From JACCWP01 sp963785115 (GTDB lineage Bacteria > Actinomycetota > Actinomycetes > Propionibacteriales > Nocardioidaceae), in the NCBI GenBank assembly GCA_963785115.1, contig CAWATY010000019.1, forward strand, positions 145,372 to 209,371: DNA of 64,000 nt. Reading direction: 5' to 3'. A program made the translations under genes and the position numbers. The first letter of the stretch is position 1. Each line of letters opens with the position of its first letter. A model generated the notes under the pieces. The model saw only the letters and a program-made list of their open reading frames with translations, had not been told where the DNA came from and ran no database searches. Positions 8,353 to 19,027 of this stretch are shown piece by piece.

Positions 8353-8416
8353 CCCGAGGTTCCACCGCGTAGCTACACGGGCGAACCCTCGGTTTCCCAA
8401 GCGAACTTGGGAAACC
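8337..8416 (-). repeat. Right 80-bp two-hairpin element of the cassette
   Basis: This is the inverted partner of 7205-7284. The inner end AGCTCCTACCGCG at 8337-8349 and the outer hairpin at 8391-8416 (loop CGAA) are exact reverse complements of the left element. The middle module at 8356-8394 is instead a direct repeat of 7232-7270, differing at two of 39 positions. The element supplies the stop codon of the enclosed gene and sits 15 bases past the glpD stop on the other strand, so it probably terminates both. Confidence 0.8.
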
Positions 8417-8431
8417 TGACCCACCTCAGCC

Positions 8432-10153
8432 TCAGGAGAGGGGGACGACGTCGGGGGCGCCGAGACGGGCGGCGTCGGCGGTCTCGTCGTCGGGCATCTG
8501 CTGGCTCTCCCGCTCGGCGGCGACCCGCTGGCGATAGTGCTCGATCTCGAGGGCGACCTGCTCGTCGCTCCAGCCGAGCACGTCACCCATCAGCCGGGCG
8601 GCCTCCTCGCAGGAGCGCAGGCCGCGGTCGAAGGTCTCGATCGAGATCCGGGTGCGACGGGTGAGCACGTCGTCGAGGTGCCGGGCGCCCTCGTGGGACG
8701 CCGCGTAGACGATCTCGGCGCGCAGGTAGTCGTCGGCCCCGGGCAGCGGCTCGCCGAGCGACGGGTCGGCGTCGACCATGTCGAGCAGCTCCTGGACCAG
8801 CGCGCCGTAGCGACGCAGCAGGTGCTCGACGCGGACGGCGTGCAGACCCGCCCGGCGGGAGAGCACGTGCCGCTGGTTCCACAGCGCCTCCCAGCCGTCG
8901 GCGCCGAGCAGCGGCACCTCGTCGGTGCAGGAGACAGGCACGGCCCGGTCGAGATCGCTCTCGAGCCCGTGCACCGCCTCGTCGACGGCGTCCTTGGCCA
9001 TCACCCGGTACGTCGTGTACTTCCCCCCCGCGACGACGACCAGCCCCGGCGCCGGGTGCGCGACCGCGTGCTCACGGGAGAGCTTCGACGTCGCCTCCGA
9101 CTCACCGTGCAGCAGCGGCCGCAGGCCGGCGTAGACGCCTTCCACGTCGGCCCGGGTGAGCGGCGTCTCGAGCACCGCGTTGACGTGCTCGAGCAGGTAG
9201 TCGATGTCCGAGCGGCTGGCAGCCGGGTGCGCCTTGTCCAGCGACCAGTCGGTGTCGGTGGTGCCGATGATCCAGTGCCGGCCCCACGGGATCACGAACA
9301 GCACCGACTTCTCGGTACGCAGGATCAGCCCGGACTCCGAGCGGATCCGGTCCCGCGGCACCACCAGGTGGATGCCCTTGCTGGCGCGTACCTGGAACTG
9401 TCCGCGCTCCCCCGCCAGGCTCTGGGTGTCGTCGGTCCACACCCCGGTGGCGTTGACGACCTGGCGCGCACGCACCCGGATCTCGCGGTCGCTCTCCAGG
9501 TCGTGCACCATCGCACCGGTGACCCGCTCGCCCTCCCGCAGCAGCGACACCACCCTGGCGCGCGAGGCCACCGAGGCGCCGTACGCCGCGGCCGTGCGGG
9601 ACAGGAACATGGTGTGCCGGGCGTCGTCGACCTGGGCGTCGAAGTACTGGATCGCCCCCACCAGGGCGTCCTTGCGCAGCGACGGCACCACCTTGCGCGC
9701 GCCCCGCCGGGTGAGGTGGCGGTGGTGCGGCACCCCGCTGCCGTGCCCGGACATCAGAGCCAGCGCGTCGTACAGCAGTACCCCCGAGCCCGCGTACACC
9801 CGCTCCCACCCGCGGTGCCGCAACGGGTAGAGGAACGGCACCGGCCGCACCAGGTGCGGCGCCAGCCGCTGGATCAGCAGCCCGCGCTCGCGCAGCGCCT
9901 CCCCCACCAGGCCGAAGTCGAGCATCTCCAGGTAGCGCAGCCCGCCGTGCACGAGCTTGCTGGAGCGGCTGGACGTGCCCGAGGCGTAGTCGCGCGCCTC
10001 GACCAGTCCCACCCGCAGGCCGCGGGTGACGGCGTCCAGCGCCGCCCCCGCGCCCACGACGCCGCCCCCGATGACGAGCACGTCCAGCTCGTCGGCGGCC
10101 ATGTCGTCCAGGGCCTGCTGACGCTGCTCGGGTGACAGCGCGACGGACCTCAT
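8432..10153 (-). CDS. glpD: Aerobic glycerol-3-phosphate dehydrogenase
   Basis: FAD-dependent, membrane-associated enzyme oxidising glycerol-3-phosphate to dihydroxyacetone phosphate and passing electrons to quinone. The product has 573 residues, a normal length. The dinucleotide fold is near residue 28 (VLVIGGGVVGAGAALDAV), followed by the FAD-dependent-oxidase signature GTSSRSSKLVHGGLRYLE. The C-terminal DAO domain carries VEGVYAGLRPLL and VVAGGKYTTYR. It is the last gene of glpF-orf-glpK-glpD, 40 bases after glpK, so the operon takes glycerol from uptake to the triose pool. No GlpR-type regulator is visible in the window. Confidence 0.96.
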   Translation of the reverse strand: MRSVALSPEQRQQALDDMAADELDVLVIGGGVVGAGAALDAVTRGLRVGLVEARDYASGTSSRSSKLVHGGLRYLEMLDFGLVGEALRERGLLIQRLAPHLVRPVPFLYPLRHRGWERVYAGSGVLLYDALALMSGHGSGVPHHRHLTRRGARKVVPSLRKDALVGAIQYFDAQVDDARHTMFLSRTAAAYGASVASRARVVSLLREGERVTGAMVHDLESDREIRVRARQVVNATGVWTDDTQSLAGERGQFQVRASKGIHLVVPRDRIRSESGLILRTEKSVLFVIPWGRHWIIGTTDTDWSLDKAHPAASRSDIDYLLEHVNAVLETPLTRADVEGVYAGLRPLLHGESEATSKLSREHAVAHPAPGLVVVAGGKYTTYRVMAKDAVDEAVHGLESDLDRAVPVSCTDEVPLLGADGWEALWNQRHVLSRRAGLHAVRVEHLLRRYGALVQELLDMVDADPSLGEPLPGADDYLRAEIVYAASHEGARHLDDVLTRRTRISIETFDRGLRSCEEAARLMGDVLGWSDEQVALEIEHYRQRVAAERESQQMPDDETADAARLGAPDVVPLS

Positions 10154-10193
10154 CGTGGCCTCCGGGCGGTAGCGGTCGTCGGGTCGGACGCGA

Positions 10194-11711
10194 TCAGTCG
10201 ACGTCCACCCAGTCCAACGTCCGCTCGACCGCCTTCTTCCACCCGGTGTAGCCCTCCTCGCGCTGCTCCTCGCTCCAGTTCGGCTCCCAGCGCTGCGACT
10301 CGTTCCAGTTCTCGCGCATCTCGTCGGTGTTGCTCCAGAACCCGACCGCCAGCCCGGCCGCGTACGCCGAGCCGAGGGCGGTGGTCTCTGCCACCACCGG
10401 GCGGCTCACCGGAACGCCGAGGATGTCGGCCTGGATCTGCATGCACAGGTCGTTCGCGGTGACGCCGCCGTCGACCTTCAGCACCTCGAGCACCACCCCG
10501 GAGTCCTTCTCCATCGCCTCGGCGACGTCGCGGCTCTGGTAGCAGATGGCCTCCAGGGTCGCCCGGGCCAGGTGCGCGTTGGTGTTGAACCGCGACAGCC
10601 CGACGATCGCCCCGCGGGCGTCGCTGCGCCAGTACGGAGCGAACAGCCCGGAGAACGCCGGCACGAAGTAGATCCCGCCGTTGTCGTCGACCTGCTTGGC
10701 CAGCGACTCGCTCTCCGAGGCGCCGCTGATGATGCCCAGCTGGTCGCGCAGCCACTGCACCGCCGAGCCGGTGACGGCGATCGACCCTTCGAGGGCGTAG
10801 ACCACGTCCTCGTCGCCGAACTTGTAGCAGACCGTGGTGAGCAGCCCCGCCTCCGAGCGGACCAGCTCGGTGCCGGTGTTGAGCAGCATGAAGTTGCCGG
10901 TGCCATAGGTGTTCTTCGCCTCGCCGGGCGAGAAGCACACCTGCCCGACGGTCGCCGCCTGCTGGTCACCGAGGACTCCGGTGATCGGGACCTCGCCGCC
11001 GAACGGGCCGTTCTTGAGCGTCTTGCCGAAGCCCTCCGCGGTCGAGCTCGCGACGATCGTCGGCAGCATCGAGCGCGGGATGTCGAAGATGCCGAGCAGC
11101 TCGTCGTCCCACTCCAGCGTCTCGAGGTCCATCAGCATGGTGCGGCTGGCGTTGGTCGGGTCGGTGACGTGCAGACCGCCGTCGGTGCCGCCGGTGAGGT
11201 TCCAGATCAGCCAGCTGTCGGTGTTGCCGAAGACGGCGTCACCCTTCTCGGCGGCCTCGCGCACCCCGTCGACGTTCTCGAGGATCCACTTGATCTTGCC
11301 GCCGGAGAAGTACGTCGCCGGCGGCAGCCCGGCCTTGTGCCGGATCGTGTCGCCGTGCCCGTCGCGCTCCAGCGCGGACGCGATCCGGTCGGTGCGGGTG
11401 TCCTGCCAGACGATCGCGTTGTAGTACGCGCGGCCGGTGGTCTTGTCCCACACGACCGTGGTCTCGCGCTGGTTGGTGATGCCGACCGCGGCCAGGTCGG
11501 AGGCGTCCAGCTTCGCCTTGTTCAGCGCGGTCTTGACCACTGACCCGGTGCGCTCCCAGATCTCGATCGGGTCGTGCTCGACCCAGCCGGACTGCGGCAG
11601 GATCTGCTCGTGCTCGAGCTGGTGGCGAGCGACCTCGTTGCCGCTGTGGTCGAAGATCATGAAACGCGTGCTGGTGGTGCCCTGGTCGATGGCACCGACG
11701 TAGTCAGCCAT
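10194..11711 (-). CDS. glpK: Glycerol kinase
   Basis: FGGY-family kinase phosphorylating glycerol to sn-glycerol-3-phosphate with ATP. The 505-residue product starts MADYVGAIDQGTTSTRFMIF with the phosphate-1 motif; the glycerol-binding region follows (NQRETTVVWDKTTGRAYYNAIVWQDTR), as do the adenosine-binding GALEGSIAVTG-like and KVDGGVTANDLCMQIQAD signatures. It is preceded in the operon by the GlpF-type channel and the small EYDDKDV protein, and followed by glpD. Nothing unusual is seen in length or motifs. Confidence 0.97.
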   Translation of the reverse strand: MADYVGAIDQGTTSTRFMIFDHSGNEVARHQLEHEQILPQSGWVEHDPIEIWERTGSVVKTALNKAKLDASDLAAVGITNQRETTVVWDKTTGRAYYNAIVWQDTRTDRIASALERDGHGDTIRHKAGLPPATYFSGGKIKWILENVDGVREAAEKGDAVFGNTDSWLIWNLTGGTDGGLHVTDPTNASRTMLMDLETLEWDDELLGIFDIPRSMLPTIVASSTAEGFGKTLKNGPFGGEVPITGVLGDQQAATVGQVCFSPGEAKNTYGTGNFMLLNTGTELVRSEAGLLTTVCYKFGDEDVVYALEGSIAVTGSAVQWLRDQLGIISGASESESLAKQVDDNGGIYFVPAFSGLFAPYWRSDARGAIVGLSRFNTNAHLARATLEAICYQSRDVAEAMEKDSGVVLEVLKVDGGVTANDLCMQIQADILGVPVSRPVVAETTALGSAYAAGLAVGFWSNTDEMRENWNESQRWEPNWSEEQREEGYTGWKKAVERTLDWVDVD

Positions 11712-11782
11712 GCGGGTGTGCTCCGTTCTGCGGGGGCGGGGTGAAGCGCGATTGACCTAGCAGCCAGTCACGTGGCCGGCGG

Positions 11783-12007
11783 TTATCTGTTCACGTCCTT
11801 GTCGTCGTACTCGCCTTCGCCGCCCTCCGTGGGGGCTCGTGGCGCGACGTCCTTGTCGACGAAACTGCCCTCGTGCTCCTCGGACCGTTCCGCGTCGGTG
11901 GTGACGTCCTTGTCGTCGTACTCGCCCTCCTGGGCGGGCTTGTCGGCGGCTTGTTCGGCGTCTTCGGACGGCACGTCCTTGTCGTCGTACTCACCTGGGG
12001 CGCTCAT
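11783..12007 (-). CDS. Small acidic protein with four EYDDKDV-type repeats
   Basis: A product of 74 residues from the ATG at 12007, preceded by GGGAGG eight bases upstream. The octapeptide GEYDDKDV occurs at residues 5-12, 28-35 and 65-72, with a diverged copy GSFVDKDV at 47-54, joined by Ala/Glu/Pro-rich linkers. There is no signal peptide, membrane segment or cysteine, and no aromatic residues outside the repeats, so it is probably soluble and largely disordered. I do not recognise the family. It lies between glpF and glpK on the same strand with short gaps, so co-transcription with glycerol uptake is expected. A metal-, partner- or modification-binding role for the Tyr-Asp-Asp-Lys-Asp units is speculation. 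Confidence 0.7.
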   Translation of the reverse strand: MSAPGEYDDKDVPSEDAEQAADKPAQEGEYDDKDVTTDAERSEEHEGSFVDKDVAPRAPTEGGEGEYDDKDVNR

Positions 12008-12052
12008 CGGCTGTCCTCCCTGTCCTGAGATCTCCTACCGCTGCCCTATCGC

Positions 12053-12755
12053 TCAGGAGACGAACGCGTTGCCGGCGAGGCCGGCAAGAACGCCGCCGAT
12101 GATGGGGCCTGCGACGGGGACCCACGAGTACCCCCAGTCGCTGCTGCCCTTGTGCGGGATGGGCAGGACGGCGTGGGCGACGCGCGGTCCGAGGTCACGA
12201 GCCGGGTTGATCGCGTATCCCGTGGGGCCACCGAGCGAGTTGCCGATGCCGAGCACGAGCAGAGCGGCTGCCAGCGGCCCGAGCCCGCTGGGCGTCTGAC
12301 CGAACATCAGGATCACGAAGACCAGCACGAACGTGCCGATCACCTCGGTCACCGTGTTCCACAGCGGGTTGCGGATTGCCGGCCCCGTGGAGAAGACGCC
12401 GAGCAGGGGCTCGGGCTCGGTCGTGTCGTCGAAGTGCTTCTTGTACGACGCCCACGCGAGCACGCCGCCGAGGAAAGCCCCAAGGAACTCAGCGGAGAGG
12501 TAGACCAGGGTGGAGGCGAATGAGACGTCGACACCAGGGGCGTACTCGTCGGCGCCGCTGGACAGGATCCCCAGCGTCACGGCCGGGTTGATGTGCGCGC
12601 CGGAGCGATACGCCACGTAGACGCCGGCGAAGACCCCGATCGCCCACCCGAAGTTCACCAGCAGGAAGCCTCCGTTGAGGCCCTTGGTCTTGTTCAGCGC
12701 GACGTTCGCCACGACCCCACAGCCGAACAGCAGCAGGATGGCCGTACCAGCGAGT

Positions 12756-12784
<29 letters not shown>
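12053..12784 (-). CDS. glpF: Glycerol facilitator / aquaglyceroporin
   Basis: MIP-family channel of 243 residues in the inner membrane. Both pore half-helices are present: INPAVTLG and INPARDLGPR. The Asp after NPAR is the residue that marks glycerol facilitators as opposed to strict water channels. Six hydrophobic helices can be traced from ELAGTAILLLFGCGV to GPIIGGVLAGLAG. The ATG at 12784 has GAAGGG upstream; an in-frame GTG two codons earlier is less well placed. It heads the glycerol operon. Its first codons overlap the predicted end of the upstream REC-GGDEF gene on the same strand, whose true stop is uncertain. Confidence 0.92.
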
Positions 12785-13823
<1,039 letters not shown>

Positions 13824-13827
<4 letters not shown>

Positions 13828-14254
13828 GGTTCCCCCACCAGTGCGGCCATCAGCACGGTCGGGTCGGCGACGCAGCACCAGCTGCCCGTCGATGGTGACG
13901 CTCCCGCACACCAGCTGCCGGTCCTGGCCGTGCGGCGCCGACCGTATCGTCCGCGTCGGCGACGCGCTGCAGACCGGTGACCGTCGTCGACGAGCACACC
14001 GAAGGTCTCATCTCCGACCTGCGACGCACGATGATCGTGGGTCGCCGTCCCGGGCGCCGAACGGCGCCATGCACGGTCAGCGGTGGGTCGCCGGGCAACA
14101 GGCCGGCGACGTCCGGCCGCGGCTGCGGGCAGGGCGACGCAGGCCGGCTGCCGACCGCACCGCCGCGGGCACCGTCGACGGGCAGGCAGTACGACTGGTC
14201 CCCGGCGCGGAAGCGCACCATCGTCTGCATCGGATTGGCCGCCGAAGCCCTCAT
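13824..14254 (-). pseudogene. cheW: CheW-like coupling protein, second copy, WspD-like (frameshifted)
   Basis: Adaptor linking receptor arrays to CheA, about 143 residues. The ATG at 14254 overlaps the upstream CheR stop. The N-terminal frame reads MQTMVRFRAGDQSYCLPVDG, a classic CheW strand pair. Later frames give IIVVRVGDETFGVLVDDVTGLQ and SVTIDGQLVLVADPTVLMAAL, the C-terminal CheW strands. Several single-base shifts break the frame between 13870 and 14190. It is the second CheW of the cluster, as in Wsp systems, where one CheW serves the receptor side and the other the methyltransferase side. Its stop overlaps the REC-GGDEF start. Confidence 0.75.
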
Positions 14255-15478
14255 GGCTGCGTCCGCTGCTTGGCGTCGAGCAAGCGGAGCAGCTCCGGGG
14301 CGGCAAAGCCTTCGAACGCTGCTCTCGGTGCGTTCCGGGCCGACCTGCAGGCTGACCGCGCGAGCCACTCCGAACGCCCGCTGGGCCGCACTCGAGTGGC
14401 CGCCGGCCTCGAGCGCGAGGCCGAGGTGCAGCGCGGCCACCGGGTCGTCGGGGGCGAGGTACGCCCACTGTCGGAAGGCCACGACCGCCGCGACGTGGTC
14501 GCCCCGGGTCAGCGCGGCGCGTCCGGTCTCAGCCACCAGCCGGGTCTGGTCGGCCTCGGGCTGGTGTCCGCCGTCCGACGCCATCCAGCGGCCTGCTTCC
14601 GGCCGCCTCCATCGCGGGCGGCGGCACCGGCGTCGGCGGCCGATGCTCGACGCGGGAGGTCGAGGTCGCGACACGGCTCGGCGCGCTGGTAGACGAACGA
14701 GTCGCGGAGACGGATCGGCTCGAAGCGGTCGCGTGACCGGCCACAGCGACTCGGCGGCGCCGAGGAACAGGTAGGCCGACGGCCAGCATGACGGCGGCCA
14801 GCTGCTCGAGGTAGGCCTGGGCGTGCTCGGCGGTGAAGTAGATCAGCACGTTGCGGCAGAAGACCACCTGGCAGCCGCCGACGCCGGCGGGCAGGGCGAT
14901 CGACCAGATTGTTCCGGCTGGTGGTGACCCGCGCCTGCAGCGCGGCGTTGATCTGCCACTCGTCGTCCGCGGGCGGTCAGGTGCCGGTCGCGGCGCAGGG
15001 CGGAGAGGCCGGCGATCTCGCGCCGTGCTGTAGCGGGCGCGTCTGGTCCGGGCGAACGGCTGTGCTGGAGAGGTCGGTGGCGATGACCGAGCCGGCGCAT
15101 GCCCCGCTCCTCCAGCAGCATCGCCAGGCTGTAGGCCTCCTGGCCGTTGGCGCAGCCGGCGCTCCAGATGGTGACCGGGCTCGCGGAGCCGCGGCAGGAT
15201 CTCCTCGGCCAGCACGCTCGAACTGGTCGGGGTGTCGGAAGAACGCGGTCTCCTGCACGGTGACCCGGTCGACCAGGCTCTGCAACAGGTCGTGCTCGAC
15301 CGCCGAGGGACCGCGAGGTACGCGTCCAGATCCCGGCCCGTGCTCGGTGACCGCGTCGCGGATGCAGCGGCGGAGCCTGCCCCGCAGCGTGGGGTCCGGG
15401 CGCAGCCCGATCCGTCGCCCGGAGCAGGTCACCGACGTCGGTCGATGGCCGATCTCCATCTGCTCGGACGGTGATCAT
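14251..15478 (-). pseudogene. cheR: CheR methyltransferase with C-terminal TPR-like region, WspC-like (frameshifted)
   Basis: SAM-dependent enzyme that methylates receptor glutamates. Visible pieces in successive frames: an N-terminal helical domain, LVDRVTVQETAFFRHPDQFE (the CheR TxFFR motif) near 15270, the SAM-binding loop IWSAGCANGQEAYSLAML near 15150, and GSVIATDLSS. About 120 residues then follow that look like tetratricopeptide helices (ALTRGDHVAAVVAFRQWAY, then ALHLGLALEAGGHSSAAQRAF). CheR fused to TPR is the WspC layout. The ATG at 15478 overlaps the CheB stop (ATGA), and the stop overlaps CheW at 14251-14254. Many 1-base lesions are present. Confidence 0.78.
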
Positions 15479-16536
15479 CGAGCCGGCTCCTGGCTGGCGC
15501 GTACGGATGGCCCGGGCGAGCTCGTCGGGCGACAGCATCTCCGTGACCGCGCCGAGCCGGCGGGCCGCGGCCGGCATGCCGAAGACCGCGCAGGACGCCT
15601 CGTTCTGCGCGAGGGTGCGGCCGCCGCGGCGCCGGATCGCGAGCAGCCCGCTCGCGCCGTCGTCGCCCATGCCGGTCAGCAGCACGCCGACGGCCGCCGG
15701 GCCGGCGTGTTCGGCCACCGACCGGAACAGCTCGTCGGCCGAGGGGCGGTGGACCGTGTCGGGGCTGCGCGTCGAGCTCGAGGGTGAAGTCGGCGCCCAG
15801 CCGCAGATGGGTACCGCTCGGTGCGAGGTAGACGTGCCCGGCCGCGCGGCTGGCTGCCGGTGCTCGGCCAGCGCGACCGGCAGCGCCGACGACCCGCGAC
15901 ATCCAGTCGACCAGGCCGGCGGTGAAGTCGACGTGGAGGTGCTGGACGACCAGCACCGGGGCGCGTCAGTCCCGCCGAGACCGGCCAGCACGATCGCCAG
16001 GGCGCTCGGCCCGCCGGTCGAGGCGGCGATGGCGACCACGCACCGTCCGGGCCGGCCGCCGGCTCTCGGCACGCGTGCGCGGCCGCCGGGCGCACCCCGC
16101 GGGGGTGCCGCATGACGTGCACCTTGCTGCAGCAGCCGTACCGCGGTGCCGCAGCTCGGCCTCCTGGTCGGCCGTCCAGCGCTCCGGATACGGGCAGGGC
16201 ATCGAGCGCGCCCGCGACGAGCGCCTCAACGACCGCCGGCGAGCTGGCGGTCGTCGACGTCGTGCGACAGCACGCAGAAGCGGCGTCGGGGCGCGGTCCA
16301 TGATCTGCTCGACGAGCAGCTGCCGCTGCCGTCGGACAGCTGCAGGTCGAGGGTGACGATGTCGGGCGTCAGCTCGAGGAGCAGCCCGAAGGCCTCGGCG
16401 GCGAGTCGACGCCTGGCCCGACGACGCGCGATATCGCCGCCGGCCTGCAGGATGCGGATGAGCTTCGTCCGGCTGCGCGGTGGACTCCTCGACGACCAGG
16501 GCCCGGAACGGCGGCGGTCGGACTTCCCGCGCTCAC
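15475..16536 (-). pseudogene. cheB: CheB methylesterase with receiver domain, WspF-like (frameshifted)
   Basis: Removes receptor methyl groups and so sets adaptation. The GTG at 16536 overlaps the CheA stop. The receiver domain shows DIVTLDLQLSDGSG with the phospho-Asp near 16350. The acidic pocket reads VVEES where most receivers have two Asp. The esterase domain has its Ser in IAASTGGPSALA (near 16020), its His in VVQHLHVDF and its Asp in GMGDDGASGL (near 15667), so all three catalytic residues are encoded. Frame breaks occur throughout. In Pseudomonas, loss of WspF locks the Wsp pathway on, so the true state of this gene matters for the cluster's behaviour. Confidence 0.8.
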
Positions 16537-18582
16537 CGCTGGCCACCGAGCAGACGGTGGACGGCGCTGAGCAGGCTGTCCTCGTCGAACCGGCTCTTGA
16601 CGATGTACCCGTCGGCGCCGACCTCGAGGCCACGCCGGCGGTCGGTCTCGCTGGATCGCGAGCTGAGGATCAGCACCGGGATGTTGGCCAGTGCGTCGTC
16701 GCGCGCGGATCGCCTCGGTCAGCGCGAAGCCGTCCATGCAGCGGCATCTCGACGTCGGTGAGGACGAGCTCGCTGGGCTCTTCGGCCAGCAGGGCCAGGG
16801 CCTCTACGCCGTCCGCCGGCGACGCGGACCTCGAAGCCGGCTCGCTCGAGGATGCTGCGCTGCAGCTCGCGGACGGTGAGCGCGTCGTCGACGACCAGGA
16901 CGCGACTGCGGACCGGTTGCGCAGACTCCGGGACTCGCCCGGCGGCTCGGCGACGTCAGCGGGTCGCGTCGACCGGGCCCGGTGGATCAGACCCGGTGGG
17001 TCGAGCACCAGGAGAACTGACACCGTCGGGCTCGACGCTGGCTCCCGCGACCGCCGGGACGCTCGGGAGCAGCGCGGCTGAGGCCCTTGAGCACCACGTC
17101 GCGCTGGCCGACCAGGCCGGTCGATCGGTGAAGGCATGCCGGTGCACCGAGTCGGAGAGCACGACGATCGGGCCTCCGGACCCACCGGTCCGCCTGCCGA
17201 AGGTCCGCCGAGGGTCTCGGAGAGCACGGACAACGGGACCGCCTGGCCGTCCACCCAGACCACCGGGCGCCCCTCGGCGTGCGCCCTCTCGGACGGGTGG
17301 TCGACCTGGGACCGGACGACGCGGTGGAACGGCAGCGCGTACGCGCTGCCCGCCCGCGCCGCACGAGCAGGCAACGCAGCACGGCCAGGGTGATCGGGAC
17401 GATCACGCGGAACTCCGCACCGTGACCAGGTTGCGAGCGCACCTCGATGCGGCCCCGGGCCGCCTCCACGTTGGTCCGTACGACGTCGAGGCCGACGCCG
17501 CGGCCCGAGACGTCGGTGACGAAGCTCGCGGTGGACAGGCCGGACCGGAGCGTCAGCGCCGCGACGTCGTCGTCGCTCAGCCCGTCAGTGCTGACCCCTT
17601 GCCGGGTGGCCTCGTCGCGGACACCACTCGAGATCCACGCCGCGCCCGTCGTCGGTGACGGCGATGATCACCTCGGAGCCGAGCTGCATGGCGTGCAACC
17701 GGATGGTCGCCTGCGCGCGGCTTCCCGGCGGCCGTACGCTCATCGGGCATCTCGACGCCGTGGTCGACGGCATTGCGGACGAGGTGCAGCAGGGAGTCCG
17801 ACAACCGGCGCAGCACGCCGCGGTCCAGCTCGGTGTCGGTGCCGCGGGCGTCCCAGCGGATCTCCTTGCCCTGGCGCACGCGCCAGGTCGCGCACCGTCC
17901 GCTGCAGCGACGTCGGTGATGGTCGACACGGCGACCATCTGGACGCGCATCGCGCGGTCCTGCAGGTCGTTGAGCAGCCGCGACAGCGCGTTGAACTCGG
18001 CGACGGATGACGGGTCGGTGGCGAACCGGTCGCTCAGCATCCGACCGACCCGCAGGTGCGCGGACGCCGACTCGCTGACGAGTCGGGTCAGCTCGTCGAG
18101 ACGTTCGAGCGGGACCATGACGACGTCGGTGCCGTCTGGTCGTCGCGGCGCGGGCACACGCGGCAGAATTTGCAGCGCCACCGGCGACCGCGTGGTTCCT
18201 ATGTTCTCTCGCGGCAAGCCGGCGCCGATCCGGCGCAGGCGCTGTCTCGCCCGTCGCTGGTGCCGGTCGATCAACGCGGCTCAGCCCGTCCACGCCGGCG
18301 AGCAGGCTGTCGATCATGCGCGGGAGTGGCCTCGGCGCTGACCGCCGGATGGTCTCGACGAGAGTACTCGAGCTCGTGCGCGAGACTGCTGACGTCAGCG
18401 AGTCCGGCCACCGCGGCCGAGCCCTTGATCGTGTGCAGCTCCGGAACAGCGAGTCGACGAGCTCCGTCGTCGGTGCCTGACGGGTTCCAGGGCCAGCAGC
18501 AGCCGGCGACAGGGTCGCCAGCCGTACGCTCGGCTTCCTGCGCGAACAGAGCACGCATCTGCTCGTCGGTGAGAACGGCCAT
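16533..18582 (-). pseudogene. cheA: CheA histidine kinase fused to a receiver domain, WspE-like (frameshifted)
   Basis: Hybrid chemosensory kinase of about 683 residues starting at 18582 (MAVLTDEQMRALFAQEAE). The phosphotransfer domain has the H-box HTIKGSAAVAGL near 18430. The dimerisation/ATP domain has the N-box HLVRNAVDHGVEMPDER near 17780, then TDDGRGVDLEW and VSGRGVGLDVVRTNVEAARG. A CheW-like regulatory domain (FHRVVRSQVDHP) follows, and the C-terminus is a receiver with VLTDVEMP near 16757. The kinase-receiver fusion is what separates WspE/Frz-type kinases from flagellar CheA. Frame shifts break every domain but the motif residues are unchanged. It starts 37 bases after the first cheW. 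Confidence 0.82.
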
Positions 18583-18619
18583 CAGCCGGCACCGTGAGCG
18601 CCGAGGCGGGCACGCACGG

Positions 18620-19024
18620 TCAGGCGGCGCGCAGTGAGTCCAGCAACGCCTCGACGTCGAGGAGCACCGCCACCTCCTCACCCGACGCGGTAGCGGCCCG
18701 CGCTGCCGCGCAGCTCGGAGGGCTCGAGTGGCGTCGTCGCGTCACGGTGCGCCGCGGGAAGGCCGGTGGCACTCAGGCCCACCGGGCCGAGGTGGGTGTG
18801 CAGCACGACCGCGAACGCGGCCGCTGCCCCGCTGCCGGCTACGCCGAGCAGGGCAGCGGTGTCGAGCGAGCGGGACGATCTCGCCGCGCAGGTTGAAGAG
18901 TCCGAGGACGGTGGCCGGCGCGGTGACCAGCGGCGTCACGCCGTGGCGTGCTGACGACCTCGCGCACCCAGCCGATGGGGACGGCGTACAGGTCGCGCGC
19001 CGACCGGGATCAGCACGACTCCAT
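18620..19024 (-). pseudogene. cheW: CheW-like coupling protein, first copy, WspB-like (frameshifted)
   Basis: Receptor-kinase adaptor of about 134 residues. The ATG at 19024 starts three bases after the receptor stop. Pieces seen: LIPVGARDLYAVPIGWVREVV, then TPLVTAPATVLGLFNLRGEIVPL (the conserved CheW core), AFAVVLHTHLGPVGLSATGLP, and a C-terminal LLDVEALLDSL. The frame is broken four codons after the start and at several later points. Its place between the receptor and CheA matches wspA-wspB order. Confidence 0.75.
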
Positions 19025-19027
19025 GCC

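Noticed and set aside
7205..8416. A classical insertion sequence or integron cassette
   Set aside because: No transposase, integrase or attC-like site; the enclosed gene is neither.
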